This document shows positions 37,479 through 47,961 of a stretch of 64,000 nt of DNA, in pieces. The stretch lies in assembly GCA_001725255.1 (NCBI GenBank), contig MEFV01000006.1, positions 92,008-156,007 on the forward strand, given 5' to 3'. The stretch is from Comamonas sp. SCN 67-35. GTDB taxonomy: Bacteria > Pseudomonadota > Gammaproteobacteria > Burkholderiales > Burkholderiaceae_C. Made by a program: the position numbers and the translations under genes. The notes under the pieces were generated by a model that was given only the letters and a program-made list of their open reading frames with translations, made no database searches and was not told where the DNA came from. Each line of letters opens with the position of its first letter. Position 1 is the first letter of the stretch.

Positions 37479-38155
37479 ACGGGCACTGGCAAGAGAGATT
37501 GGCGCAGCACCTCACCGCCGGGCGCCAGGGCACATTGGGTCTGGCGATCGCCATCGCGCTGGTGCTGCCCGCGTCGCGCGCGGCACTCGAATCGAGCATG
37601 TGGCGCCACATGGTGCTGCAGTATCCGCTGTGGATTCTCTCGGGCGCCCTGCTCATGGGCGCGCTGCCACCACGCGCGCACAGCGCGGCGGCGCGCTGGA
37701 ACCTGTCAGGTATCAGCGGGCTGCTGCTGGCGGGCAGCGTCATCACCGTGCTCATGATTCCACGCGTACTTGATCTGGCGCTGGTGCAGCCGTCCGTGGA
37801 ACTGGCCAAGTGCGCGGCGCTGCTGGCGGCGGGCGGCGCGCTGCGTCTTTCGTGGCGCCTGGCGGGCTTCGTGGTGCAGAGCTTCTTCCTCGGCAACATG
37901 CTGCTCATGGGTGCGGCCGTGGGGCAGCTGTATGCCAACTCGCCGCTGCGCCTGTGCAATGCCTACCTGCTGGGCGACCAGCAGCGCCTGGGCAACTGGC
38001 TCACCGGCCTCTCCACGGCCGTGGCCGTGCTCTGGCTGGTGCAGGTCATCTGGTGGATCATGCGCCGCGAGAGCGACGCGCGCGCGATGGCCGGCGCGCA
38101 GATCCGAACGGACGCGGCGCGGACGGGCGGCGGCACTTCCCTTCCACGGCAGTAG
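37475..38155 (+). CDS. Polytopic membrane protein of the oxidase operon, function unknown
   Basis: This 226-residue protein has about six hydrophobic segments (for example LGLAIAIALVLP, SGISGLLLAGSVITVLM, FFLGNMLLMGAAVGQLY, LWLVQVIWWIM). It overlaps the SCO gene by ATGA and so belongs to the oxidase operon. I cannot assign a family with confidence; the layout is reminiscent of CtaG-type caa3 assembly factors. The SCO neighbour suggests a role in copper delivery or oxidase assembly. The C-terminal tail (about 200-226) is hydrophilic and low in conservation. Confidence 0.8.
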   Translation: MNGHWQERLAQHLTAGRQGTLGLAIAIALVLPASRAALESSMWRHMVLQYPLWILSGALLMGALPPRAHSAAARWNLSGISGLLLAGSVITVLMIPRVLDLALVQPSVELAKCAALLAAGGALRLSWRLAGFVVQSFFLGNMLLMGAAVGQLYANSPLRLCNAYLLGDQQRLGNWLTGLSTAVAVLWLVQVIWWIMRRESDARAMAGAQIRTDAARTGGGTSLPRQ

Positions 38156-38201
38156 GCTCATTGCGGCGCCACGCCGCCCGCTGCTGCGGCAGACCGTGAT
38201 A

Positions 38202-38684
38202 ATGACGGACATGATTGCTGTGCAAAATCTGTTCCCGCTGGGGTGGGAGCACTATCTTCTGGGTGGCCTGTGCATCGGCCTGGGCGTTTCGCTGCTTTTC
38301 GTCATGACGGGTCTGGTCGGCGGCATGAGCACCGTGTTTTCATCCACCTGGTCGTTCGTCGTGCGACGCCCGTTTTTTCAACAGATCGGGCTGAAGGGAT
38401 CGCGCATCTGGCGGCTGGAGTACGCGCTGGGCCTCATTGTCGGCGCCCTGCTCTGGTGGCTGATGCTGGGGGGACCGGGGCCCGAGACCACGGCCGTGCC
38501 CGCATGGCAACTGCTGGTGGGCGGCTTCATCGCCGGTTTCGGCGCGCGCCTGGGGCATGGCTGCACGTCAGGGCACGGCATCTGCGGGCTGGGCTCGCTG
38601 CAATGGCCTTCGGCCGTCGCCGTCGTCACATTCATGATCACCGCCATGATCACGGCCAACCTTGTCCTGAGGTTGCAGTCATGA
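38202..38684 (+). CDS. YeeE/YedE half-transporter, first half
   Basis: This 160-residue membrane protein has about four helices and the YeeE/YedE signature GARLGHGCTSGHGICGLGSL, with two cysteines, near residue 120. Full-length YeeE (TsuA) imports thiosulfate; here the protein is split in two genes that overlap by ATGA. ATG 38202 was chosen; ATG 38211 three codons later is equally possible. It is 46 bp downstream of the oxidase-operon membrane protein. Confidence 0.88.
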   Translation: MTDMIAVQNLFPLGWEHYLLGGLCIGLGVSLLFVMTGLVGGMSTVFSSTWSFVVRRPFFQQIGLKGSRIWRLEYALGLIVGALLWWLMLGGPGPETTAVPAWQLLVGGFIAGFGARLGHGCTSGHGICGLGSLQWPSAVAVVTFMITAMITANLVLRLQS

Positions 38685-39094
38685 AACTCGGCCATACGCT
38701 GGCCACGCTGGCCGCGGGCATGCTGTTCGGCTTCGGCCTGGCGGCGTCCACCATGATCCGCCCCGAGGTGGTGCTGAGCTTTCTGCGCTTTCAGGATTTC
38801 GGCCTGATGCTGGTGATGGGCGGTGCCCTGGTGGTCACGGCGCTGGCCTATGCGCTGGTTCCGCGCCTGCTGCGCCAGCCCCTGCTCGGCGGCAGCTTTC
38901 AGAAGCACGCGATCCACAAGGGCGCGAGGATGGTGGCAGGCGCCGCGCTGTTCGGAGTGGGCTGGGGCCTGAGCGGCGTGTGCCCCGGCCCGGCCATCGC
39001 GGGCCTGGGGGCAGGCAACTGGATGCTGCTGTACGCGCTGGTGGGCCTGGCCCTGGGCGCGCTGGTGCAGGGGCTGACCGACAAGGCCCCGTGA
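38681..39094 (+). CDS. YeeE/YedE half-transporter, second half
   Basis: This 137-residue membrane protein is the partner of the preceding gene. It has the N-terminal segment AAGMLFGFGLAASTMIRPEV (family pattern GxxFGxGLxxSGM) and the cysteine-containing GWGLSGVCPGPAIAGLGAG. Paired short YeeE proteins accompany sulfur or sulfide metabolism genes in several proteobacteria. The start overlaps the upstream stop by ATGA, so the two subunits are made together. valS follows 146 bp later. Confidence 0.88.
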   Translation: MKLGHTLATLAAGMLFGFGLAASTMIRPEVVLSFLRFQDFGLMLVMGGALVVTALAYALVPRLLRQPLLGGSFQKHAIHKGARMVAGAALFGVGWGLSGVCPGPAIAGLGAGNWMLLYALVGLALGALVQGLTDKAP

Positions 39095-39208
39095 AAATTT
39101 TGAATCAAATCGGGTTCAAACGCTTGTTGCGCATGCGCCAGCAGCTTCGTTGCTGATCGCATGGACGTCAACACCTAAAATCGCCGTGCCCTTTCTCTTT
39201 GCCTAGCA

Positions 39209-39233
39209 CGGCATCCTGCGGGATGCCGTTTTT
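39209..39233 (+). terminator. Terminator-like hairpin directly before valS
   Basis: CGGCATCC-TGCG-GGATGCCG is a perfect 8-bp stem with a 4-nt loop followed by TTTTT, ending 7 nt before the valS ATG. It may terminate the oxidase/YeeE operon, or act as an attenuator in the valS leader (a TAAAAT at 39175-39180 could be the valS -10). Confidence 0.75.
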
Positions 39234-39240
39234 CATTGCC

Positions 39241-42120
39241 ATGAGCGAAACGCCAGAACAACCCGGCCTGCAGAGCCTGTCCAAATCCTTCGAGCCCGCG
39301 CAGCTGGAGGCGCACTGGGGCCCCGAATGGGAGAAGCGCGGCTACGGCGCCGCAGGCGTGCGCGGCAGCGGCGAGCCCGATGCCGCCGCGCCCTCGTTCG
39401 CTATCCAGCTGCCGCCGCCCAACGTGACGGGCACGCTGCACATGGGGCATGCGTTCAACCAGACCATCATGGACAGCCTGACGCGCTATCACCGCATGCG
39501 CGGCTACAACACCGTCTGGGTGCCGGGCACGGACCACGCGGGCATCGCCACGCAGATCGTCGTCGAGCGCCAGTTGCAGGAGCAAGGCGTGCAGCGGCGC
39601 GACATCGGCCGCAAGAATTTCGTCGCCAGGGTGTGGGAGTGGAAGGAAAAGAGCGGCAGCACCATCACCACGCAGATGCGCCGCATGGGCGACACCGTGG
39701 ACTGGCGCCGCGAGTACTTCACGATGGACGACAAGCTCTCGGCTGTCGTCACCGAAACCTTCGTGCGGCTATACCAGCAGGGGCTGATCTACCGCGGCAA
39801 GCGCCTCGTGAACTGGGACCCGGTCCTGCAGTCGGCCGTGTCCGATCTCGAAGTGGAAAACGAGGAAAAGGACGGCTCGCTCTGGCACATCGCCTACCCC
39901 TTGAGCGATGGCTCGGGCAGCCTGACGGTGGCCACCACCCGGCCCGAGACCATGCTCGGCGACGTGGCGCTGATGGTGCACCCCGAGGACGAGCGCTACC
40001 GGCACCTGGTCGGCAAGACGGTGCGGCTGCCGCTCGTCGGGCGCGAGCTGCCGGTGATCGCCGACAGCTACGTGGACAGGGAATTCGGCACCGGCGTGGT
40101 CAAGGTCACGCCCGCGCACGACCAGAACGACTACCAGGTCGGCCAGCGCCACAAGCTGCCGATGATCGTGGTGCTCACGCTCACAGCCACCATCAACGAC
40201 AACGCACCCGAGAAGTACCGGGGGCTGGACCGCTTCGCCGCGCGCAAGGCCATCGTGGCGGACCTCGAAGCGCAGGGGCTGCTGGTCGAGACGAAGAAGC
40301 ACAAGCTCATGGTGCCGATCTGCACGCGCACCGGCCAGATCATCGAGCCCATGCTGACGGATCAGTGGTTCGTCGCCATGAACCAGGTCGCCAGGGAAGG
40401 CACGGGCGACACCACGGGCAAATCCATCGCACAAAAAGCGATCGATGCCGTGACGTCGGGCGAAGTGAGGTTCGTGCCCGAAAACTGGGTCAACACCTAC
40501 AACCAGTGGATGAACAACATCCAGGACTGGTGCATCTCGCGCCAGCTCTGGTGGGGCCACCAGATTCCAGCCTGGTACGACGAGGAGGGCAAGGTCTACG
40601 TCGCGCGCTCCGAGGCCGACGCGCAGGCCCAGGCGCCCGGCAAAACGCTCACGCGCGACGAGGACGTGCTCGACACCTGGTACTCCAGCGCGCTCGTGCC
40701 CTTTTCCACCATGGGCTGGCCGCGCCAGACCGATGCCGCCACCGACGACTACAACCTCTACCTGCCCAGCAGCGTGCTGGTCACGGGCTACGACATCATC
40801 TTCTTCTGGGTCGCCCGGATGATCATGATGAGCACGCACTTCACCGGCCGCGTGCCCTTCAGGCACGTCTACATCCACGGCCTGGTGCGCGATGCGCAGG
40901 GCAAGAAGATGAGCAAGAGCGAGGGCAACGTGCTCGATCCGGTCGATCTGATCGACGGCATCGCGCTCGAGCCGCTGCTCGAAAAACGCACGCTCGGCCT
41001 GCGCCGTCCCGAGACCGCGCCGCAGGTGCGCAGGAACACGCAAAAGGAATTTCCGGACGGCATTCCGGCCTACGGCGCCGACGCGCTGCGCTTCACCTTC
41101 GCCGCGCTCGCGAGCCTGGGGCGCTCCATCAATTTCGACAGCAAGCGCTGCGAGGGCTACCGCAATTTCTGCAACAAGCTGTGGAACGCCAGCCGCTTCG
41201 TGCTGATGAACTGCGAGGGCCACGACTGCGGGCTCGACGGCCTGAACACCTGCCAGAACGAGCGCATGACCTTCACCGCGCCCGACCGCTGGATCGTCTC
41301 TGAACTGCAGAAGACCGAAGCCGCCGTGGCGCAGGGCTTTGCCGAATACCGGCTGGACAACGTCGCCACGGCCCTCTACGAATTCGTCTGGAATGCGTTT
41401 TGCGACTGGTACCTGGAAATCGCCAAGGTGCAGCTGCAGACCGAAGGCGAGGCTGCTCAGCGTGGCACGCGGCGCACGCTGATTCGCACGCTCGAAGCCA
41501 TCCTGCGCCTGGCGCATCCCGTCATCCCCTTCGTCACCGAGGCGCTGTGGCAGGTGGTGGCGCCGGTGGCCGGCCGCGCCGGCCCCTCCATCATGATCGC
41601 GCCCTACCCCGAGGCCCAGCCCGAGCGCATCGACGAAGCCGCGACGACCCACGTGCGCCACCTGCAGCAGATGGTCGATGCCTGCCGCCAGTTGCGCGGC
41701 GAGATGGGTGTTTCGCCCGCGCAGCGACTGCCGCTGCTGGCGGTGGCCGACGACGCGGCCGAGGCCGCCTTCCTGCGCGAGAACGCGGCTGTGCTGCACA
41801 ACCTCGCCAAACTCAGCGACGTTCAGGTGTTCGACGCCGAAGCGCCATGGCAGGAGGCGGCGGGCCACGCGCCGGTGCTGGTGGTGGGCAAGGCGCGGCT
41901 GGCGCTGCACGTGCAGATCGACCCGGCCGTCGAGCAGGCGCGCCTGTCCAAGGAGGCGGCCCGTCTGTCCGGCGAAATCGCCAAGGCAACGGCCAAGCTC
42001 GCCAACCAGGCCTTCGTCGCCAAGGCGCCGCCCGCGGTCATCGCGCAGGAGAAGCAGCGCATGGCCGACTTCAGCGCCACGCTGGGACGCATCCAGGAGC
42101 AGCTCGCTCGTCTGGCTTGA
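39241..42120 (+). CDS. valS: Valyl-tRNA synthetase
   Basis: This 959-residue class Ia synthetase charges tRNA-Val. It has the HIGH-type motif [20 protein letters not shown], the editing domain (about 200-350, with [19 protein letters not shown]), KMSKS in [19 protein letters not shown], the anticodon-binding helical domain and a C-terminal coiled coil (about 895-955: [20 protein letters not shown]). Length is typical. ATG 39241 follows directly on a terminator-like hairpin, with no obvious Shine-Dalgarno in between. Residues [20 protein letters not shown] confirm the N-terminus. Confidence 0.97.
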   Translation: MSETPEQPGLQSLSKSFEPAQLEAHWGPEWEKRGYGAAGVRGSGEPDAAAPSFAIQLPPPNVTGTLHMGHAFNQTIMDSLTRYHRMRGYNTVWVPGTDHAGIATQIVVERQLQEQGVQRRDIGRKNFVARVWEWKEKSGSTITTQMRRMGDTVDWRREYFTMDDKLSAVVTETFVRLYQQGLIYRGKRLVNWDPVLQSAVSDLEVENEEKDGSLWHIAYPLSDGSGSLTVATTRPETMLGDVALMVHPEDERYRHLVGKTVRLPLVGRELPVIADSYVDREFGTGVVKVTPAHDQNDYQVGQRHKLPMIVVLTLTATINDNAPEKYRGLDRFAARKAIVADLEAQGLLVETKKHKLMVPICTRTGQIIEPMLTDQWFVAMNQVAREGTGDTTGKSIAQKAIDAVTSGEVRFVPENWVNTYNQWMNNIQDWCISRQLWWGHQIPAWYDEEGKVYVARSEADAQAQAPGKTLTRDEDVLDTWYSSALVPFSTMGWPRQTDAATDDYNLYLPSSVLVTGYDIIFFWVARMIMMSTHFTGRVPFRHVYIHGLVRDAQGKKMSKSEGNVLDPVDLIDGIALEPLLEKRTLGLRRPETAPQVRRNTQKEFPDGIPAYGADALRFTFAALASLGRSINFDSKRCEGYRNFCNKLWNASRFVLMNCEGHDCGLDGLNTCQNERMTFTAPDRWIVSELQKTEAAVAQGFAEYRLDNVATALYEFVWNAFCDWYLEIAKVQLQTEGEAAQRGTRRTLIRTLEAILRLAHPVIPFVTEALWQVVAPVAGRAGPSIMIAPYPEAQPERIDEAATTHVRHLQQMVDACRQLRGEMGVSPAQRLPLLAVADDAAEAAFLRENAAVLHNLAKLSDVQVFDAEAPWQEAAGHAPVLVVGKARLALHVQIDPAVEQARLSKEAARLSGEIAKATAKLANQAFVAKAPPAVIAQEKQRMADFSATLGRIQEQLARLA

Positions 42121-42129
42121 ATGAAAAAC

Positions 42130-42212
42130 AGGAGCTGTTTGCGCACGTCAGTCCTTGATTTCGAATAGAAAACATTTCAAAGTCTTTGGCGGGCAAGCGC
42201 AAGCTGCTCATC
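42130..42212. repeat. Dispersed repeat copy 2 (valS-galU gap)
   Basis: An outward inverted pair of the repeat core: GAGCTGTTTGCGCACGTC near 42132-42149 and CAAGCGCAAGCTGCTC at 42194-42209. It fills most of the 107-bp gap and ends shortly before the galU start at 42228. Confidence 0.55.
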
Positions 42213-42227
42213 TATTTGAAACACTCC

Positions 42228-43112
42228 ATGAACCACCCCGCCATCCGCAAGGCCGTGTTCCCCGTCGCCGGGCTGGGCACGCGCTTTCTGCCCGCTACCA
42301 AGGCCTCGCCCAAGGAAATGCTGCCGGTGGTGGACAAGCCGCTGATCCAGTACGCGGTGGAGGAAGCCTACGAGGCGGGCATCCGCGACATGGTCTTCGT
42401 CACCGGCCGCAGCAAGCGCGCAATCGAGGACCACTTCGACACCGCCTACGAGCTTGAAAGCGAGCTCGAAGCCGCGGGCAAGCAGGAGCTGCTGCACCTC
42501 GTGCGCAGCGTGAGCCCCGACGACATGCACTGCCTGTTCGTGCGCCAGCCGCGCTCGCTGGGCCTAGGCCACGCCGTGCTCTGCGCCGAGCCACTCGTGG
42601 GCAAAGAACCCTTTGCCGTGCTGCTGGCCGACGACCTGATGGTGGGCGCCAGCGGCGGGCCGGGCGTGATCGCGCAGATGACCGCCGCCTTTGAAAAGCA
42701 GGGCCGCTCGCTGCTGGCGGTGCAGGAGGTGCCGCAGGAAGAAACGCGCCGATACGGCATCGTCAAGGGCGAAAGCGCGGGCGGGCCGCTGCTGCGCATC
42801 GACGAGATCGTGGAAAAACCGGCGCCAGAGCTGGCGCCCTCACGCATGGGCGTGGCCGGCCGCTACGTGCTCACGCCGCGCATCTTCGACGAGATCCGCC
42901 AGCAGCCGCGCGGCGTGGGCGGCGAGATCCAGCTCACCGACGCGATCGCGCGGCTGATGCGGCATGAAGCGGTCTACGCGTATCAGTACAGCGGTAAGCG
43001 CTACGATTGCGGGAGCAAGGAAGGCTTTTTGCAAGCCACCGTGGAGCTGGCGCTGCAACACCCGCAGGTGGGCGCGCATTTCCACGACTACCTGAAAACG
43101 CTCACGCTCTGA
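42228..43112 (+). CDS. galU: UTP-glucose-1-phosphate uridylyltransferase
   Basis: This 294-residue nucleotidyltransferase makes UDP-glucose for envelope polysaccharides. It has [20 protein letters not shown] (nucleotide-binding loop), [60 protein letters not shown] and [15 protein letters not shown]. Start ATG 42228 gives [15 protein letters not shown]. The gene ends back to back with lolA on the opposite strand: the two stop codons share the palindrome TGATCA, with no terminator between them. Confidence 0.96.
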   Translation: MNHPAIRKAVFPVAGLGTRFLPATKASPKEMLPVVDKPLIQYAVEEAYEAGIRDMVFVTGRSKRAIEDHFDTAYELESELEAAGKQELLHLVRSVSPDDMHCLFVRQPRSLGLGHAVLCAEPLVGKEPFAVLLADDLMVGASGGPGVIAQMTAAFEKQGRSLLAVQEVPQEETRRYGIVKGESAGGPLLRIDEIVEKPAPELAPSRMGVAGRYVLTPRIFDEIRQQPRGVGGEIQLTDAIARLMRHEAVYAYQYSGKRYDCGSKEGFLQATVELALQHPQVGAHFHDYLKTLTL

Positions 43113-43748
43113 TCAGGGCTCGCGCAGCACGTCTGCCCCCTTGGGCGGCGTGAAGCGGAAGGTCTCGGGCGGCAGGCTGGGGTTGAGCTTGAAGTCGGTG
43201 AACGTGAGCTGCGAACGCTGGCCGAAGTGGTCGGTGATGTCGAGCCTCGCCAGCCGGTCTCCATCCAGGCCGATGCGCACGCTCGCGAGCTGTCCATCCT
43301 TGGCCCTGGGCAGGGCCAGCACCCAGTGCAGCCCATCGGCATCGGGCGCCTCGCTCAACGTGAAGTCCTTGCCCAGCGCCGCAAGATCGGGCCTGGACGT
43401 CAGCAGGGCCGCGGGCGTGCTGCCCAGTGCCTGCGCCTGCGCCCGCTCGGTCACCTGGTTCAGATCGGCATCGAAAAGCCACAGCGTCGTGCCATCGGCG
43501 ACGATGGTCTGCACAAAGGGCTTTTCGTAGTCGAAGCGAAAGCGCCCCGGACGCTCGAACGAGAAGCTGCCGCTCGACACCTTGGGCGCCGCCGCCTGCC
43601 CGTCGCGCGGCGGCGCCGTCACCTTCTGCGTGAACCGCGCCTGCCCGCTGCGGGCGTCATGCATGAAATTTTCAAGGCTTTTCAGCGCCTGCGCCCATGC
43701 CCCACCTGCGCAAGCAGCTATCAAAAGTGCAAGAATCCAGCGTTTCAT
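43113..43748 (-). CDS. lolA: Outer-membrane lipoprotein carrier protein LolA
   Basis: This 211-residue periplasmic chaperone carries lipoproteins from LolCDE to LolB. It has a signal peptide (MKRWILALLIAACAGGAWAQ, cleavage before Gln or after Ala), then LENFMHDARSGQARFTQKV, SSGSFSFERPGRFRFDYEKP, TLWLFDADLNQVT and PPETFRFTPPKGADVLR, all typical of LolA. The signal peptide codons for LLIAACA coincide with the dispersed repeat core. It lies 32 bp downstream of ftsK in the usual ftsK-lolA order; rarA, which often follows, is replaced here by convergent galU. Confidence 0.95.
   Translation of the reverse strand: MKRWILALLIAACAGGAWAQALKSLENFMHDARSGQARFTQKVTAPPRDGQAAAPKVSSGSFSFERPGRFRFDYEKPFVQTIVADGTTLWLFDADLNQVTERAQAQALGSTPAALLTSRPDLAALGKDFTLSEAPDADGLHWVLALPRAKDGQLASVRIGLDGDRLARLDITDHFGQRSQLTFTDFKLNPSLPPETFRFTPPKGADVLREP
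43708..43722. repeat. Dispersed repeat core inside the lolA signal-peptide codons
   Basis: GCGCAAGCAGCTATC matches the dispersed repeat core and continues CAAAA. It lies within codons for the hydrophobic stretch of the LolA signal peptide. Coincidence is possible. Confidence 0.4.
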
Positions 43749-43780
43749 GTTCTGCAATGTCCACAGACGGGGCGTCTGCC

Positions 43781-46102
43781 CTATTCGGCGCGCGCGGCCA
43801 CCAGCACCTCGCGCTGGCCGCTGGACGTGAGCGCGCTCACGAGCCCGGCCTTTTCCATGTCCTCGAGCAGCCGCGCCGAGCGGTTGTAGCCGATGCGGAG
43901 CTTGCGCTGCACGTAGGAGATGCTGGCCTTTCGGTCCTTGAGCACGATCTCCACCGCCTGGTCGTACATCGGGTCCTTCTCGCCGCCGTCCTCGTCGTCC
44001 GAGCCAAAGCCGCTGTCGCCCTCCTCGCCGTTGCCGCCTTCGAGCACGCCCTCGATGTAATCGGGCTCGCCCTGTTCCTTGAGGTAGCTGACCACGCGGT
44101 GCACCTCGTCATCGGAGACGAAGGCGCCATGCACGCGGATCGGCAGGCCCATGCCGCTAGGCAGGTAGAGCATGTCGCCCATGCCCAGCAGCGCCTCGGC
44201 GCCCATCTGGTCGAGGATGGTGCGACTGTCGATCTTGCTCGAAACCTGGAACGCGATGCGCGTCGGAATGTTGGCCTTGATCAGGCCGGTGATCACATCC
44301 ACGCTCGGGCGCTGCGTCGCCAGGATCAGGTGGATGCCGGCCGCGCGTGCCTTCTGCGCCAGGCGCGCGATCAGCTCCTCGATCTTCTTGCCCACGACCA
44401 TCATCAGGTCGGCGAGCTCATCGATGACGACGACGATGTGCGGCAGCCGGTCCAGCGGCTCGGGCTCCTCTGGCGTAAGGCTGAACGGGTTGCCTATGGA
44501 CTCGCCGCGCGCGCTCGCCTCGGCCAGCTTGGCGTTGTAGCCGGCCAGGTTGCGCACGCCCAGCTTGCTCATCAGCTTGTAGCGCCGCTCCATCTCGCCC
44601 ACGCACCAGTTCAGGCCACGCGCCGCCTGCTTCATGTCGGTGACCACCGGGCACAGCAGGTGCGGGATGCCTTCGTAGACCGACATCTCCAGCATCTTGG
44701 GGTCGATCATCATCAGCCGCACGTCGCGCGGCTCGGCCTTGTAAAGCAGCGAGAGGATCATCGCGTTGATGCCCACCGACTTGCCCGAACCGGTCGTACC
44801 CGCCACCAGGCAGTGCGGCATCTTGGCAAGGTCTGCCACGACCGGCGCGCCCACGATGTCCTTGCCCAATCCCATGGTCAGCAGGCTCTTGGCGTCGTGG
44901 TAGACCTGCGAGCCCAGCACCTGCGACAGATGGATCATCTGCCGACGCGCGTTGGGTAGCTCCAGCGCCATGAAATTCTTGCCGGGAATGGTCTCGATCA
45001 CGCGGATCGACACCAGACTGAGCGAGCGCGCCAGGTCCTTGGCCAGGTTCACGACCTGCGAGCCCTTCACGCCCGTCGCCGGCTCGATCTCGTAGCGCGT
45101 CACCACCGGCCCCGGCATGGCCGCGACCACGGTCACCTCCACGCCAAAGTCGCGCAGCTTTTTCTCGATCAGGCGGCTCGTCATCTCCAGCGTCTCGCTG
45201 GAGACCACTTCCTGCCTGGAGGGCGCTGCATCCAGCAGATCGATCTGCGGCAGGTGGCTATCGGGCAGATCGCTGAACAGGGGCTTTTGCCGCTCCTGAA
45301 CGACGCGCGTGCTCGGCGCCGCCTGCGCCGCCACCGGCTCGACGATCTGCATCACCGGCGCCAGGCGCTCCTCGGGCTCGCCCTGGCGCTCTCCCAGCAT
45401 CACCTCCTGGCGCTCGCGGGCCGCGCGGCGTCCCGCCGCTTCGTCACGCGCGCGCTCGCGGCGCACTTTGGCCCACTGCGCCACGCCATCGACGGCCGCG
45501 CCCAGCGCCTGCGCCACGCGCCCCCAGGAAAAGCCGAACACCCAGCCCACCGCCACCACCATGAGCACCACGCCAGCCAGACCCGAACCGGTAAAGCCCA
45601 GCCACTTGACCGCCGCCGGGCCAGTCACGAAGCCCAGCACGCCCCCAGCATGGCCGGGGAGCCCACCTTCGAAACGGTAGAGGCGGGACCATTCCAGCGC
45701 GGTGCTCGCCAGCAGCAACAGCGCGAGGCCGGCCCAGAACAGCGCGCGCCGGCGCACCTGCACACTCCGGGGCTGCCCCGCGCGCATCCAGCCCGCCAGG
45801 CTCGCGAGCCACGCCGCTGCGCACGCCAGCACCAGCCACCACACCGAATAACCCAGCAGGAAATAGCTGCCATCGGCGAGCCAGGCGCCCATGCGCCCCA
45901 CCCAATTGGCGACCAGCCGCCCCGCACCGGCTCCGGACGTGGACCACGCCGAATCCTGCCGCGAGTAGCTGTACAAGGCGAGCAACCAGAATACCCAGGC
46001 CAGCAACGAGAGCGCGAGCACGAACTCGTGCCCGAAACGCGCCACCACCCCGCGCACGGGCGCCTTGCCCGCTGCATTCAGACTGTTGAGGGAATACGTC
46101 AT
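43781..46102 (-). CDS. ftsK: DNA translocase FtsK (SpoIIIE family)
   Basis: This 773-residue protein anchors at the septum and pumps chromosomal DNA toward dif sites during division. It has four to five N-terminal transmembrane helices (about residues 20-190), a short linker, the alpha/beta motor with Walker [18 protein letters not shown] and Walker [21 protein letters not shown], and the C-terminal gamma winged helix ([20 protein letters not shown]). The linker is short, as in betaproteobacterial FtsK. ATG 46102 is chosen over a TTG five codons upstream. It is divergent from trxB and followed by lolA. Confidence 0.97.
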   Translation of the reverse strand: MTYSLNSLNAAGKAPVRGVVARFGHEFVLALSLLAWVFWLLALYSYSRQDSAWSTSGAGAGRLVANWVGRMGAWLADGSYFLLGYSVWWLVLACAAAWLASLAGWMRAGQPRSVQVRRRALFWAGLALLLLASTALEWSRLYRFEGGLPGHAGGVLGFVTGPAAVKWLGFTGSGLAGVVLMVVAVGWVFGFSWGRVAQALGAAVDGVAQWAKVRRERARDEAAGRRAARERQEVMLGERQGEPEERLAPVMQIVEPVAAQAAPSTRVVQERQKPLFSDLPDSHLPQIDLLDAAPSRQEVVSSETLEMTSRLIEKKLRDFGVEVTVVAAMPGPVVTRYEIEPATGVKGSQVVNLAKDLARSLSLVSIRVIETIPGKNFMALELPNARRQMIHLSQVLGSQVYHDAKSLLTMGLGKDIVGAPVVADLAKMPHCLVAGTTGSGKSVGINAMILSLLYKAEPRDVRLMMIDPKMLEMSVYEGIPHLLCPVVTDMKQAARGLNWCVGEMERRYKLMSKLGVRNLAGYNAKLAEASARGESIGNPFSLTPEEPEPLDRLPHIVVVIDELADLMMVVGKKIEELIARLAQKARAAGIHLILATQRPSVDVITGLIKANIPTRIAFQVSSKIDSRTILDQMGAEALLGMGDMLYLPSGMGLPIRVHGAFVSDDEVHRVVSYLKEQGEPDYIEGVLEGGNGEEGDSGFGSDDEDGGEKDPMYDQAVEIVLKDRKASISYVQRKLRIGYNRSARLLEDMEKAGLVSALTSSGQREVLVAARAE

Positions 46103-46211
46103 ACCAGAGAGGGGCAAGCTTACTGCATGTCCCTTGCACTGCGCCGCCCACGGGCGGCCTTCTTACAATGACCCGTTTCGTTTTTTCAGTCGGTTACCTG
46201 TTCCAGCCTGA

Positions 46212-47168
<957 letters not shown>

Positions 47169-47181
47169 AACGACTTGCGGC

Positions 47182-47187
47182 TATAAT
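47182..47187 (+). promoter_or_regulatory. Possible -10 element of the rpmB-rpmG promoter
   Basis: A perfect TATAAT lies 13 bp after the trxB stop. No convincing -35 hexamer is at the right distance. If used, the rpmB leader would be about 155 nt long. Confidence 0.4.
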
Positions 47188-47347
47188 GCTTGGCTTTGCC
47201 GCGCACAGGCTCTCTCATGGAGGCGCTTGCAGCGGCAACGGGCCACCGCCACCCGATTGATCTGGCGAGGTGAGATGGACAGCATCCGCCCTGCTCCCGC
47301 AGGGCCTTCCGGGCTGCCATCGTTTGACGAAAGAACGGAGCGTCCTC

Positions 47348-47581
47348 ATGGCACGCGTATGTGAAGTCACGGGCAAGAAGCCCCAGGTGGGACACAAGGT
47401 CTCCCACTCCAACATCAAGACCAAGCGCCGATTCCTGCCGAATCTGCAATACCGCCGCTTCTGGGTGGAGAGCGAAAACCGCTGGGTGCGTCTGCGCGTC
47501 TCCAGCGCCGCGCTGCGCCTGATCGACAAGAATGGCATCGACGCCGTGCTCGCGGACATGCGCGCACGCGGCCAAGCCTGA
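47348..47581 (+). CDS. rpmB: 50S ribosomal protein L28
   Basis: This 77-residue basic protein starts [20 protein letters not shown] and contains the family segment [20 protein letters not shown]. It is part of the large ribosomal subunit. Start ATG 47348 follows GGAGCGTCCTC. rpmG follows 20 bp later, the standard rpmBG pair. Confidence 0.97.
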   Translation: MARVCEVTGKKPQVGHKVSHSNIKTKRRFLPNLQYRRFWVESENRWVRLRVSSAALRLIDKNGIDAVLADMRARGQA

Positions 47582-47601
47582 TCCACTGAAAGGAAAGCAT
47601 C

Positions 47602-47772
47602 ATGGCATCCAAAGGCGGACGCGAAAAAATCAAGCTCGAATCGAGCGCGGGCACCGGTCACTTCTACACCACGACGAAGAACAAGAAGACCATGCCCGAA
47701 AAGATGGCCATCATGAAGTTCGACCCCAAGGCCCGCAAGCACGTCGAATACAAGGAAACCAAGCTCAAGTAA
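47602..47772 (+). CDS. rpmG: 50S ribosomal protein L33
   Basis: This 56-residue basic protein reads [20 protein letters not shown] then [20 protein letters not shown]. It lacks the zinc-ribbon cysteines, so it is the zinc-independent form. AAAGGAAAGCATC precedes ATG 47602. A strong terminator follows 20 bp after the stop. Confidence 0.96.
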   Translation: MASKGGREKIKLESSAGTGHFYTTTKNKKTMPEKMAIMKFDPKARKHVEYKETKLK

Positions 47773-47792
47773 AGCCCGGCTTTCCTCCTGCG

Positions 47793-47830
47793 AAAAACCG
47801 CCACTGCTTCTCCAGCATGGCGGTTTTTTC
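47793..47830 (+). terminator. Rho-independent terminator of rpmB-rpmG
   Basis: ACCGCCA and TGGCGGT form a 7-bp stem (loop about 14 nt with a further TGC/GCA pairing), followed by TTTTTT. An AAAAA tract precedes the stem, so it may act in both directions. Confidence 0.85.
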
Positions 47831-47961
47831 TTGGCTGCGGCGAAATGCAAACACAGCACCCGTCATATTCATGCTGCATCGCCCCGGTCTCTGTACATCG
47901 ACAGCCCGTTCAACGATGATAGGATGGCTTTCGGTATTCTTAATGCATAGCAAAGATTGAA

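Noticed and set aside
39160..39177. Short ORF MDVNT as a valS leader peptide
   Set aside because: Only one valine codon and no alternative hairpins, so classical leader-peptide attenuation is not supported.
39769..41910. 713-codon open frame on the minus strand
   Set aside because: Antisense of valS, whose motifs (HMGH, KMSKS) lie in the opposite frame.
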